The notes beneath the pieces are model-generated. The model was not told where the DNA came from. It saw only the letters and a program-made list of their open reading frames with translations, and did not search any database. This document shows, in pieces, positions 28,872 through 38,961 of a stretch of DNA of 64,000 nt (position 1 is the stretch's first letter; each line of letters opens with the position of its first letter). This DNA is from an uncultured Lachnospiraceae bacterium. GTDB lineage: Bacteria > Bacillota > Clostridia > Lachnospirales > Lachnospiraceae. The translations under genes were made by a program, and so were the position numbers. Location: positions 1-64,000 of the forward strand of contig CAMFDG010000004.1 in NCBI GenBank assembly GCA_945949045.1. The letters are read 5' to 3'.

Positions 28872-31800
28872 ATGGGCAGAAGAAAAAAAACCGGGGCTCG
28901 TCTTACGGCATTTCTTATGGTGCTTGCCGTGTGCATGACCGTACTCTGTCCTTCTGTGACCTTTGCGGCGAAAAAGGATGAAATTACGGTAATGTCCAAT
29001 ATTGGAGAACAGATCATAGCTCCGTATCTGGAGGGCTTTGAAAAAAAATATCCGAGCATTAAAGTAAAATATTATTTTTACGATGATTATGAAAACTCCA
29101 TGCAGGAGAATTTTGCCGAGGGCAGGTATGGGGATGTTCTTTTTGTGCCGAGCTTTATGTCTCAGGAGGAATACCCGAATCAGCTTGAAATGCTGGGAGA
29201 TTATCAGGAACTTTCAGAGAAGTATAATTATATGGAAAGCAGCAAGTTCATCGGCAACGATGTGTATGGGATTCCCTCTTCTGCCTACATGGCGGGAATT
29301 CTTTACAATAAGGAGGTCTTCAGTAAAGCGGGGATTACCGATACACCGAAGTCCATCGATGAATTTCTGGACGATCTGAAGATGATCAAGGAGCGGACGG
29401 ATGCCATTCCTTTTTATACCAATTATTCCTCCCTGTGGACCTTACAGTTCTGGGAGACCTTTCCTTTTTTGGAGATGACCGGAGATCCGGATTACCGGAA
29501 TAATGATTTCCTGTATCAGAGGAACCCGTTTTCCCAGGGGTCTACGCACTATCAGGTCTATAAAATGCTTTATGATATTGTGGCGGAGGGGCTGTGTGAG
29601 GAGGATCCGAAGGCAGATGACTGGGAGACCTCCAAGGGAATGCTCAACAATGGTCAGATCGGTTGTATGGCGATCGGCTCCTGGGCTGTCAAGCAGTTTA
29701 AAGATGCCGGAAGACATGGGGATAATGTGGCCTTTATGCCCTTTCCTAATGAGGTGAACGGAAAACAGTATATGACCATCTCCACGGATTACTGTTATGC
29801 AATCAGCAAAGACAGCCAGCACAAGGAGGCGGCCCGAAGATATATCGATTTCATGCTGGATGAGTCCGGCTATGCCCTGAATCAGGAGACCCTTTCCATG
29901 GTGAAAACGGATCCGTATCCAGAGGCTTACGGAGACATGAAGAATGTGGTCCTTTCCAGTAACAGCGCGGCCAACTCCCAGAATTACAGCCGTCTGGTAA
30001 GTCTGTCCAAGAATCTGAACTTCAATGACAACAAAGAGGCGGCCCGTGTGATTGAAGCGGCTGCAGGATACAGTGATGAGACCTTTGATGAGATTATCAA
30101 CGATTGGAATACACGGTGGGAGTCCGGGCGTCCGGCCGATATGGAAGAGGAGATGCAGGAGGATGAACAGACCCATCTGCTGAGTACGGTGGTCTCCGAA
30201 AAGTATGAGGTTACTTTGTCGGACACGGAAAAAAGCTTCCTGAAGGCGCAGGGGGTCATCCGGGTGGGGTATCTGAAGACCTTTGCACCCTTCCAGTATG
30301 AGGACAGGAAGAACTTCTGCGGTCTTTCCAGACAACTTTGCGATATTATCAGTGATACCATTGGAATCCGGTTTACCTATATCGGTTACAATACCCAGGA
30401 GCAGCTTCTTGCGGCTTTAGAGGACGGCAAAATCGAGATTGCAGCCGGATTGGACAACCAGGATGTATCGAATCAGGACATTCGTTTTTCCAAAAGCTAT
30501 ATTGAATACACAAAGGTTGTTGTGAAGAATGAGAGTACAAATGTAGACCAGCTGGAGAGCAAGAAAGAAGCCTATGTTGCAGGAAAAGCAGATCTATATC
30601 AGGGGGCGGATGGGAAGGAGGCTCCTCGTGTAAAGAAGGAGAATATCAGGGAAGCTATTGAGACAGTGGATGCCGGCAAGGCAGATTATATGATCGGCAA
30701 TTACTATTCGGTAGATTATTATATTAAGGCTTCCGGCTGCGAGCATGTGTCGGTTATACCTATGTCTGAGGGCGGAGCTTTGTCGCTGGCGTTTGGGAAG
30801 AATGTGGATTCCCGTCTGATATCGATTTGCAATAAGGGGCTGTACGCGGTTCCGGACAGCCGGATTCAGGTCATGCTGATGGATGACCTGGATCCGCCGG
30901 AAAAGGCTATCACCATCAGACAATTTATCCGGGCAAATCCGCTTCTGACGATGGGAATTATCCTTGCGGTGCTTCTGGTGATCGGATGTGCCGTATTCAT
31001 GATCCTGCGTCAGAGATGGATCAGTGCGAGAAAACATGCGGTCGATGCCAGACGATATGAGATCCTGGCATCCCTTATGGATGAGTATGTGTTTGAGTAT
31101 AATGAGGCAAGGAAGCGGATGCACTTTGACCCGAAATTCAAAGAAAGGTTTGGGATTGAGGGAGATGTAGAGGTGTCGGAGCTTTCCGGGAAAGACAGTG
31201 GAATCCACAGGATGATGGAGGTGCTGGAGGACATCGTCAAGAATGGGCAGAATACCTCTGAGCCGTTCCGGATTCACTTTGATGACGGTACTGAGGAGTG
31301 GTATCGTCTGATTGTGTACGCGGTGAAGGATGAGTGGGGCGTGAATACCCATTTGATCGGTAAGTTTGTCAGTGCACAGAAGGAGGTTTTAGAGCAGGAG
31401 CGGATGCTTGAGCGGGCCCAGACGGATCCGTTGACCGGTCTGTATAACAGGGATGGTTTTAACGGGCACTTTGATGCACTGGAGGTAAAAGATCACGTTG
31501 TCTTCGCAATGATGGATATTGACAATTTCAAGGGAGTCAATGACGAACTGGGGCACGCGGGAGGAGACCGCGCCCTTGTGATCCTGGCGGACTGCCTGAA
31601 GGAAAATTTTCCCAAGAACTGTATTGTCAGCCGTTTTGGAGGGGATGAGTTCATTCTCTGCATGAAAGATGTGACAAAGGATGAGGCGGCAAGGCGTCTG
31701 AACCGTCTGGTAAAGGCGATGGATCGGGATATGCTCTGGGAAGAAAAGAACAAGCATCTGTCCATCAGCCTCGGTGCGGTATATGCGAAAGGAAAACCGC

Positions 31801-31892
31801 CAAAGGATGTCCTGATCAGGGAAGCGGATGAGCGACTGTACCATGTTAAGGAAAGTGGCAAAAACAACTGGATTTTGGAAAATCTGGAATAA
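28872..31892 (+). CDS. Two-sensor diguanylate cyclase: family-1 solute-binding domain + SBP_bac_3-like domain + TM + GGDEF
   Basis: Signal peptide; ITVMSNIGEQIIAPYLEGFEKKYPSIKVKYY...; second SBP from about ...LKAQGVIRVGYLKTFAPFQYED; TM FIRANPLLTMGIILAVLLVIGCAVFMIL; TDPLTGLYNRDGF and RFGGDEF. Confidence 0.88.
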   Translation: MGRRKKTGARLTAFLMVLAVCMTVLCPSVTFAAKKDEITVMSNIGEQIIAPYLEGFEKKYPSIKVKYYFYDDYENSMQENFAEGRYGDVLFVPSFMSQEEYPNQLEMLGDYQELSEKYNYMESSKFIGNDVYGIPSSAYMAGILYNKEVFSKAGITDTPKSIDEFLDDLKMIKERTDAIPFYTNYSSLWTLQFWETFPFLEMTGDPDYRNNDFLYQRNPFSQGSTHYQVYKMLYDIVAEGLCEEDPKADDWETSKGMLNNGQIGCMAIGSWAVKQFKDAGRHGDNVAFMPFPNEVNGKQYMTISTDYCYAISKDSQHKEAARRYIDFMLDESGYALNQETLSMVKTDPYPEAYGDMKNVVLSSNSAANSQNYSRLVSLSKNLNFNDNKEAARVIEAAAGYSDETFDEIINDWNTRWESGRPADMEEEMQEDEQTHLLSTVVSEKYEVTLSDTEKSFLKAQGVIRVGYLKTFAPFQYEDRKNFCGLSRQLCDIISDTIGIRFTYIGYNTQEQLLAALEDGKIEIAAGLDNQDVSNQDIRFSKSYIEYTKVVVKNESTNVDQLESKKEAYVAGKADLYQGADGKEAPRVKKENIREAIETVDAGKADYMIGNYYSVDYYIKASGCEHVSVIPMSEGGALSLAFGKNVDSRLISICNKGLYAVPDSRIQVMLMDDLDPPEKAITIRQFIRANPLLTMGIILAVLLVIGCAVFMILRQRWISARKHAVDARRYEILASLMDEYVFEYNEARKRMHFDPKFKERFGIEGDVEVSELSGKDSGIHRMMEVLEDIVKNGQNTSEPFRIHFDDGTEEWYRLIVYAVKDEWGVNTHLIGKFVSAQKEVLEQERMLERAQTDPLTGLYNRDGFNGHFDALEVKDHVVFAMMDIDNFKGVNDELGHAGGDRALVILADCLKENFPKNCIVSRFGGDEFILCMKDVTKDEAARRLNRLVKAMDRDMLWEEKNKHLSISLGAVYAKGKPPKDVLIREADERLYHVKESGKNNWILENLE

Positions 31893-31955
31893 TAACTGCA
31901 TAAAATAAAACTGTTTTCACATACTAAGCTTAAATCCAATGACGAAAAGGAGTAA

Positions 31956-32510
31956 ATGAATGTGAAAGCAACAGGAATTGTGCGGAGAATCGATGATCTA
32001 GGCCGGATCGTTGTGCCGAAGGAAATTCGCCGGACCCTGCGCATCAGGGAGGGCGACCCCCTTGAGATCTATACCAACAGAGAGGGGGAGATCCTTCTCA
32101 AAAAATATTCTCCTGTTGGGGAACTGGGGGAGTTTGCGTCCTCCTATGCACAGGCTTTGTCTCAGACCGTTTCCTCTCTTGTGTGCATTACGGACCGGGA
32201 TGATGTGATCGCGGCAGCCGGAAGCGGAAAAAAGGATGTGGAGGGCCAGCAGCTCAGCTCACAGATGCAGGCTCTGATCGAAAAGAGGGGGACCTTTGCG
32301 GTTACCGAGGAGAATGGAATGCTTCCCATAACGGCAAAGGAGCAGCGCCTGGATTATAAGGGGGCAGTCGTGTCCAGCATTGTCTGCAACGGGGATTGTC
32401 AGGGCGCAGTGGTGATACTTGAGAAAATAGGAGAAAGCGGTCCCCTTGAAACCTTTAAGCTTCTCGCGGCGGCAGCATCGAATTTTCTTGGAAGGACGAT
32501 GGAGCAGTAA
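31956..32510 (+). CDS. spoVT: Stage V sporulation protein T
   Basis: MNVKATGIVRRIDDLGRIVVPKEIRRTLRIREGDPLEIY AbrB-type domain plus GAF-like C-terminus. Confidence 0.92.
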   Translation: MNVKATGIVRRIDDLGRIVVPKEIRRTLRIREGDPLEIYTNREGEILLKKYSPVGELGEFASSYAQALSQTVSSLVCITDRDDVIAAAGSGKKDVEGQQLSSQMQALIEKRGTFAVTEENGMLPITAKEQRLDYKGAVVSSIVCNGDCQGAVVILEKIGESGPLETFKLLAAAASNFLGRTMEQ

Positions 32511-32619
32511 CGGAAAGAATGCAATTTTAAGAAAAAGTTCATTTGCATATACCCTCTAAAAGGGATAAAATACATCATGGGCATTTCTTATCAACAGCCC
32601 TGTGCATGAAGGAGAGTAT

Positions 32620-34944
32620 ATGGCAGAAAATAATAAGAAAAAGAAAAAGAAAAAAAAGCAGCACCGGTTTTTCTGGTTTATGATCAAGCTTCAGATTTTT
32701 CTGATGCTGGTAGTGCTGGCCTGCTTTGGATACTACTATTTTGGCGGCTATGCCGATGAGGTGCAGCAGTTGAAGAGGGAGGCTGTTCAGGAGGTAGCGG
32801 ATTCGGATGAGACGCTGTTCATCCCTTCTCAGACCTGCTCGGTCTATGATACAGATGGAAAGCTGATCTCGGAGCGAAAAGGGTCCAAGGACGCTCAATA
32901 TGTGAAATACGAGGATATCCCGAAGGATTTCGTTACCGCGTTTATCAGTATTGAGGATAAGAAATTTTATCGCCATAACGGTGTGGATTTCAAGGCGGTA
33001 ATCCGCGTGATCAAGGCAAGGCTGCAGGCGGGCCGTATTACGGGGGGAGGAAGTACGATTACCATGCAGCTTGCCAAGCTGATGTATATGGAGCCCAGCC
33101 GCACCTGGCAGTATAAGCTCAAGCAGATGTTTCTTGCTATGGAGCTGGAAAAACGATACAGCAAGGAAAAGATTCTGGAATTTTACCTGAATAACGTCTA
33201 TTTCTCCAATGGATACTATGGTGTGGATGCAGCCTGTCACGGTTACTTTAACTGTGAATTAAAGGATCTTGATCTGTCCCAGATCGCTTTTCTATGTGCG
33301 ATTCCGAACCGGCCGTCTTATTATGATCCGGTTACGAATCCGGAGAATACCATCAAGCGGCGGGATCTGATCCTCCAGAATATGCTGGATGACGGCAAGA
33401 TTACCCAGGAGCAGTATTACGAAGCGGTAAAAGAGGAAATCACGCTGAAACGGCCAAAGAAGGAGAAGACGGAACTTGTCAATAATTATATTGACACCTA
33501 CGCTTATTTCTGTGCCACAAGAGCGCTGATGGAACAGGAGGGATTCCAGTTCAAGTACTACTTTGACACGGAGGAAGAAGAGAAGACCTACGATGAGGAG
33601 TATGATGAACTCTATGATGCCTGCCAGAAAAAGCTGTATTCCGGGGGCTACAAGATCTATACCTCCATCGATATGGAGAAGCAGAAGCAGCTTCAATCGG
33701 CCGTAGACGACACCTTGGCCGGTTTTACGGAAAAGGGAGAGGATGGTATGTATAAGATGCAGGGCGCAGCCGTCTGCATCGATAACAGCACCGGATATGT
33801 GGTGGCCATCGTGGGAGGCAGGGATCAGGATTTTACCTCTTACACCCTAAACCGCGCCTTCCAGAGCCACAGACAGCCGGGAAGCTCCATCAAACCTTTG
33901 ATTGTATATACGCCACAGTTTGAGAGGGGCTATGAGCCGGATACCATTGTGGATGACCATAAGTTTGAGGGGGGACCTTCCAATGCGAGCAATACATATG
34001 CGGGCAAAGTTCCGCTTCGTTATGCGGTAGCCCATTCCTTGAATACGGTGGCATGGCAGCTTTATGAGGAGCTGACGCCGGAGGTGGGACTTCAGTATCT
34101 GAAAAACATGAATTTCAGTGCCATCTCCAAGAATGATTATAATCTTGCAACTTCACTGGGTGGTTTTACCAAGGGAGTATCCCCTCTCGAGATGGCAAGC
34201 GCCTATGCGACATTGGAGAATGATGGCATGTACCGACGGCCGAATTGTGTCAAATCCATCATCGACCAGGATGAAAATGTGGTCTATGCTTCGGATATGA
34301 CGGAGGTATCAATCTACGACACCGATGCGGCTCGTACCATGACGGATGTGTTGACAACTGTTATGAAAAACGGTACAGGCAGTTCCCTTCGTCTGTCCAA
34401 TATGCCTTGTGCGGGTAAGACCGGAACCACCAACGATCATAAGGATGGCTGGTTTGTAGGTTATACAAGATATTATACGACAAGTGTCTGGGTGGGCTGT
34501 GATTACCCGAAAGCAATCAGTAACCTGAGTGGAAGCACATTCCCGGGCCAGATCTGGAAAAATTATATGTCGGCAGTCCACGAGAATCTTGCACCGATGG
34601 ATTTCCTGCCTTACGCTCATATGTCTGATGATTTTGTGAATGAGCAGAAAAAGGAGCAGGAGGAGCACGATAAGAAGCGGGAAGAAAATAAGACCGATGA
34701 AAAGCCGGCGGAGGAAGAACCGCAGGAAGAGGAACCTGTCCAGGATCCGGGAGAAGAACAGACTCCTGCCGGGGATGACAATGGGGAGGATACGGATACC
34801 GGCGGCGAGGACAATACCGGTGGTGATACCGGCGGCGACAACCAGGAGCAGCAGACGCCGCCTGCAAACGAGGATGACAATGAACAGGACAGTCCGGATG
34901 ACACCCCTGAGGTGCCGGAGGGCAATGATACTGTACAGGAATAA
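32620..34944 (+). CDS. PBP1A-type bifunctional transglycosylase/transpeptidase with acidic C-terminal tail
   Basis: FISIEDKKFYRHNGVDF, GGGSTITMQLAKL, RQPGSSIKPL, CAGKTGTTNDHKDGWFVG; Glu/Asp/Gly-rich tail. Confidence 0.92.
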   Translation: MAENNKKKKKKKKQHRFFWFMIKLQIFLMLVVLACFGYYYFGGYADEVQQLKREAVQEVADSDETLFIPSQTCSVYDTDGKLISERKGSKDAQYVKYEDIPKDFVTAFISIEDKKFYRHNGVDFKAVIRVIKARLQAGRITGGGSTITMQLAKLMYMEPSRTWQYKLKQMFLAMELEKRYSKEKILEFYLNNVYFSNGYYGVDAACHGYFNCELKDLDLSQIAFLCAIPNRPSYYDPVTNPENTIKRRDLILQNMLDDGKITQEQYYEAVKEEITLKRPKKEKTELVNNYIDTYAYFCATRALMEQEGFQFKYYFDTEEEEKTYDEEYDELYDACQKKLYSGGYKIYTSIDMEKQKQLQSAVDDTLAGFTEKGEDGMYKMQGAAVCIDNSTGYVVAIVGGRDQDFTSYTLNRAFQSHRQPGSSIKPLIVYTPQFERGYEPDTIVDDHKFEGGPSNASNTYAGKVPLRYAVAHSLNTVAWQLYEELTPEVGLQYLKNMNFSAISKNDYNLATSLGGFTKGVSPLEMASAYATLENDGMYRRPNCVKSIIDQDENVVYASDMTEVSIYDTDAARTMTDVLTTVMKNGTGSSLRLSNMPCAGKTGTTNDHKDGWFVGYTRYYTTSVWVGCDYPKAISNLSGSTFPGQIWKNYMSAVHENLAPMDFLPYAHMSDDFVNEQKKEQEEHDKKREENKTDEKPAEEEPQEEEPVQDPGEEQTPAGDDNGEDTDTGGEDNTGGDTGGDNQEQQTPPANEDDNEQDSPDDTPEVPEGNDTVQE

Positions 34945-34965
34945 AAATACAAGGAGGAGCGCAGT

Positions 34966-35904
34966 ATGAAAAAATATGGTTTTGGAGTGGATGTGGGAGG
35001 AACCACCGTCAAGATGGGTTTTTTTGAGACGGACGGAAGACTGATCGACAAGTGGGAGATCCGCACCAATACACAGGAACATGGCAGGGAGATCCTGCCG
35101 GATATCGCTCATGCGATTGACAATAAGCTTGCACAGGAGGGAATCAGCAAGTCCGAGGTGGAGGGCGTCGGAATCGGCGTGCCGGGTCCCGTCAGGAGCG
35201 ATGGCGTGGTCAATTCCTGCGTGAATCTTGGATGGGGTGTATTTAATGTGGCCGAAGAGCTTGGAAGTCTGACCGGACTTAAGGTCAAGGTAGGCAATGA
35301 TGCCAATGTGGCAGCTCTCGGGGAGATGTGGAAGGGCGGCGCCATGGGGTGTTCCGATGTCATCATGGTAACCCTGGGCACCGGCGTCGGCGGTGGAATC
35401 ATCGTGGATGGTCATATTGTAGCAGGGTTTAACGGAGCCGGCGGTGAGATCGGTCACATTACTGTGAACAACGATGAGATTGAGCCTTGTAACTGCGGCC
35501 AGTATGGATGTCTGGAGCAGTACACCTCTGCCACCGGCATAGTCAGGATGGCTAAGCGAAAACTGGCTAAGTCCAACGATGAGACGAGCCTTCGGAAATT
35601 CAGCGACCTGACCGCTAAGGATATCTTTGATGAGGCCAAGGCAGGAGATACCGTGGCTCTTCAGCTTGTGGACGACCTGGGAGAAATTTTAGGAAGTGCT
35701 CTTTCCAATGTGGCCTGTGTGGTAAATCCGGAAGTAATCGTGATCGGTGGGGGAGTTTCCAAGGCGGGACAGATTCTGATCGATACCATTCAGAAGCATT
35801 TTGTGGAGACCTCTTTCCACGCCTGCCGTGAAACCAGATTTGAGCTGGCTTCCCTGGGCAATGATGCCGGAATGTATGGCTGCATGCGTCTTGTACTGGA
35901 ATAA
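34966..35904 (+). CDS. ROK family glucokinase
   Basis: FGVDVGGTTVKMGFFE; LGTGVGGGIIVDG; CNCGQYGCLEQYTSATG. Confidence 0.92.
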   Translation: MKKYGFGVDVGGTTVKMGFFETDGRLIDKWEIRTNTQEHGREILPDIAHAIDNKLAQEGISKSEVEGVGIGVPGPVRSDGVVNSCVNLGWGVFNVAEELGSLTGLKVKVGNDANVAALGEMWKGGAMGCSDVIMVTLGTGVGGGIIVDGHIVAGFNGAGGEIGHITVNNDEIEPCNCGQYGCLEQYTSATGIVRMAKRKLAKSNDETSLRKFSDLTAKDIFDEAKAGDTVALQLVDDLGEILGSALSNVACVVNPEVIVIGGGVSKAGQILIDTIQKHFVETSFHACRETRFELASLGNDAGMYGCMRLVLE

Positions 35905-35979
35905 AGCGGATTACATATGAATTGGAAATCGCGCCGTATCTGTGAAAACAGATGCGGCGTATTTTTGTGGAAAAAATAT

Positions 35980-35994
35980 CTTGACAATCAAACT
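35980..35994. promoter_or_regulatory. FabT-type operator half/degenerate site overlapping the -35 box
   Basis: CTTGACAATCAAACT. Confidence 0.6.
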
Positions 35995-36009
35995 ATTTAG
36001 AAATATACT
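35981..36009 (+). promoter_or_regulatory. Putative promoter of the fab operon
   Basis: TTGACA (35981-35986) - 17 nt - TATACT (36004-36009). Confidence 0.7.
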
Positions 36010-36023
36010 GTGTTTTGCAAAAA

Positions 36024-36040
36024 AGTTTGACAATCAAACT
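36024..36040. promoter_or_regulatory. FabT-type operator
   Basis: Perfect inverted repeat AGTTTGA-CAA-TCAAACT between promoter and acpP; fabT ends the operon. Confidence 0.75.
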
Positions 36041-36087
36041 ATCTGAAAAACAGTTACGAAAAAAGAAAAGAAAAAGGAGATATGACC

Positions 36088-36321
36088 ATGTTAGAGAAGA
36101 TGAAAGAAATGATTGCAGAGCAGCTTGGAGTGGATGTCGCAAGTGTTGAGGCAGAATCCAGATTCAAGGAGGATCTGGACGCAGATTCCTTAGACCTTTT
36201 TGAACTTGTAATGGCACTGGAGGAGGAGTACGGGGTGGAGATCCCTTCTGAGGATCTTGAGAAACTTCTGACCGTGCAGGATGTAATTGATTATCTGAAG
36301 AATAAGGGTGTAGAGGAATAA
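36088..36321 (+). CDS. acpP: Acyl carrier protein
   Basis: [28 protein letters not shown]. Confidence 0.95.
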   Translation: MLEKMKEMIAEQLGVDVASVEAESRFKEDLDADSLDLFELVMALEEEYGVEIPSEDLEKLLTVQDVIDYLKNKGVEE

Positions 36322-36324
36322 TTC

Positions 36325-37248
36325 ATGAAAACAAGAGTGACAGAACTTCTTGGAATTACATATCCGGTGATCCAGGGCGGAATGGCCTGGGTTGCCACCC
36401 ATGAACTCGCCAGCGCCGTATCAAACGCTGGCGGTCTCGGCATTATCGGGGCAGGCGGAGCGCCGGCATCCTGGGTGCGGGAACAGATTCAGGCAGCCAA
36501 GAAGGAGACGGACAAGCCCTTTGGCGTGAACCTGATGCTGATGAATCCGGAGGCGGATGAGATCGCGAAGGTCATTGCGGAGGAGAAGATTAAGGTTGTG
36601 ACGACTGGTGCCGGCAATCCGGCAAAATACATGCAGATGTGGAAAGAGGCGGGAATTCGTGTGATTCCGGTAGTGGCCAGCGTGGCTCTTGCCAGGCTGA
36701 TGGAACGAGGCGGCGCAGATGCCGTGATCGCAGAGGGCATGGAGTCCGGAGGACATATCGGCGCACAGACTACCATGACATTGGTGCCACAGGTGGTAGA
36801 TGCCGTTTCCGTACCGGTGATTGCCGCAGGCGGTATTGCAGACGGAAGAGGCTTTGCAGCGGCAGTGATGCTGGGAGCAGAGGCTGTCCAGATGGGAACC
36901 CGTTTTGTTGTGGCGAAGGAATCCACCGTTCATGAAAATTATAAAGAAAGAGTAATCAAGGCCAAGGATATTGATTCAGAGGTAACCGGAATGTCAACGG
37001 GACATCCGATCCGCGTGATTCGCAACAAGATGACCCGTGAGTACATCAAGAAAGAAAAAGAGGGCGCAAGCCTTGAGGAACTGGAGCAGATGACCCTTGG
37101 TGCATTACGAAAGGCAGTTGTTGAGGGTGATGTCATGTACGGAAGTGTCATGGCGGGGCAGTCGGCAGGACTTGTGAAAAAGGAAGAGACCTGTGCCGAG
37201 ATTATCAATGAAATCATGACGGATGCGTCGAAATTATTAGGGAAATAA
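36325..37248 (+). CDS. fabK: Enoyl-ACP reductase II
   Basis: LGITYPVIQGGMAWVATHELASAVSNAGGLGIIG; EGMESGGHIG. Confidence 0.93.
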   Translation: MKTRVTELLGITYPVIQGGMAWVATHELASAVSNAGGLGIIGAGGAPASWVREQIQAAKKETDKPFGVNLMLMNPEADEIAKVIAEEKIKVVTTGAGNPAKYMQMWKEAGIRVIPVVASVALARLMERGGADAVIAEGMESGGHIGAQTTMTLVPQVVDAVSVPVIAAGGIADGRGFAAAVMLGAEAVQMGTRFVVAKESTVHENYKERVIKAKDIDSEVTGMSTGHPIRVIRNKMTREYIKKEKEGASLEELEQMTLGALRKAVVEGDVMYGSVMAGQSAGLVKKEETCAEIINEIMTDASKLLGK

Positions 37249-37274
37249 TTGGTTACAAGGAGTTGCAGGAGACG

Positions 37275-38216
37275 ATGAAGAGAGTATTTATGTTCCCGGG
37301 ACAGGGATCCCAGTATATCGGCATGGGTAAGGAGTTCTACGATACCATGCCGGAGGCAAAAAAGGTATACGACCTGGCAAGTGAGGCCAGCGGGCTGGAT
37401 GTTGCAGCCCTTTGCTTCGAGGAGAATGACAAGTTAAACATCACAGAGTATACACAAATCTGTATGCTGGCCACAGAGGCCGCTATTTATGCGGCTCTGA
37501 AGGCACAGGGGATTGACTGTGATGCAACGGCAGGATTGAGTCTTGGCGAGTATGGAGCGTTAATTGCATCCTCTGCCATGACGATGAAGGATGCCTTTGC
37601 AGTCGTCAGAAAGCGTGGAATTTATATGCAGGAGGCATATCCTGCGGGAGGAGCCATGTCAGCCGTTCTGGGAATGGATGCAGATACCATCGCAAAGATC
37701 TGTGAAGAGGTGCAGGCTGCACGTGAAGCCGCAGGGGAAGCGGATACCATCGTCTCTGTTGCAAATTATAACTGCCCGGGACAGATTGTGATCACAGGGG
37801 CAGCGGCAGCAGTGGAAGAGGCCGGTGTAAAATGTAAGGATGCCGGTGCAAAGCGCGTGGTACCGCTCAAGGTTAGCGGCCCGTTCCATTCGAAGCTTTT
37901 GACCGGTGCCGGGAAACAGCTTGGGGAGGCCCTTTTGAATGTGGAGATTCATCCGATTACCATCCCGTATCTTACCAATGTGACCGCAGAGTATGTGAAG
38001 GATCCTGCAGAGGTAAAGGATTATCTGGTTCGACAGGTATCTTCCTCCGTCCGCTGGCAGCAGAGTGTGGAACGTCTGATTGCAGACGGCGCAGATGAGT
38101 TTGTGGAGATTGGACCAGGACATACCCTCTGTGGCTTTATGAAAAAGATCAACAGAGAGATCACAACCTATAGTATTGATAAGATGGAGGATTTTGAAAA
38201 GTATGTTAACCGGTAA
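37275..38216 (+). CDS. fabD: Malonyl-CoA:ACP transacylase
   Basis: FMFPGQGSQYIGMGKEF; ATAGLSLGEYGAL. Confidence 0.94.
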   Translation: MKRVFMFPGQGSQYIGMGKEFYDTMPEAKKVYDLASEASGLDVAALCFEENDKLNITEYTQICMLATEAAIYAALKAQGIDCDATAGLSLGEYGALIASSAMTMKDAFAVVRKRGIYMQEAYPAGGAMSAVLGMDADTIAKICEEVQAAREAAGEADTIVSVANYNCPGQIVITGAAAAVEEAGVKCKDAGAKRVVPLKVSGPFHSKLLTGAGKQLGEALLNVEIHPITIPYLTNVTAEYVKDPAEVKDYLVRQVSSSVRWQQSVERLIADGADEFVEIGPGHTLCGFMKKINREITTYSIDKMEDFEKYVNR

Positions 38217-38943
38217 AAATGCCCTTGTAACAGGCGCGGGAAGAGGTATCGGCAAGGCTATAGCACTAGAACTTGCGGCAAACGGTGCTTTTGTCATTGT
38301 TAATTATAATGGTTCACAGGCTGCGGCAGAGCAGACTGTGGGTGAGATCAGGGAAGCAGGCGGAGCTGCTGTGGCATATCAGTGCAATATATCTGATTTT
38401 GAGGCATGTAAGGGAATGATTGATGCCCTCATCAAAGAATATAAGCATATTGATATTCTGGTGAACAATGCAGGAATTACAAGAGATGACCTGCTGATGC
38501 GGATGAAGGAAGAGGATTTTGATGCGGTGATAAACACCAATCTGAAGGGAACCTTTAACACCATCCGCCATATGTCACGGTATTTCTTAAAACAGCGATC
38601 CGGAAAAATCGTCAATATTTCCTCTGTATCCGGAATCCTCGGAAATGCAGGACAGTCCAATTACTCTGCCAGCAAGGCGGGGGTCATCGGCCTCACAAAG
38701 GCAGTGGCAAGAGAACTGGCAAGCCGTGGCATCAATGTCAATGCGGTGGCTCCGGGATTCGTGGAAACGGAGATGACAGAGGTGCTCTCCGACAGTGTGA
38801 AGGAAGGGCTTCTCGCACAGATTCCTCTGGGAAGAACCGGACAGGCAGAGGATATCGCAAAGGCGGTGGCATTTCTGGCATCGCCGGCAGCTGATTATAT
38901 TACAGGACAGGTGCTCTCCGTAGACGGAGGCATGGCTATATAA
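38203..38943 (+). CDS. fabG: 3-oxoacyl-ACP reductase
   Basis: KNALVTGAGRGIGKAIALEL; NNAGITRDDLLMRM; QSNYSASKAGVIGLTK. Confidence 0.95.
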   Translation: MLTGKNALVTGAGRGIGKAIALELAANGAFVIVNYNGSQAAAEQTVGEIREAGGAAVAYQCNISDFEACKGMIDALIKEYKHIDILVNNAGITRDDLLMRMKEEDFDAVINTNLKGTFNTIRHMSRYFLKQRSGKIVNISSVSGILGNAGQSNYSASKAGVIGLTKAVARELASRGINVNAVAPGFVETEMTEVLSDSVKEGLLAQIPLGRTGQAEDIAKAVAFLASPAADYITGQVLSVDGGMAI

Positions 38944-38961
38944 GAAAAGAAAGGGTAAGCT

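Noticed and set aside
34309-35457. 382-aa antisense ORF across the PBP tail and ROK kinase
   Set aside because: Antisense to confident genes; low-complexity stretches are reverse complements of the acidic tail.
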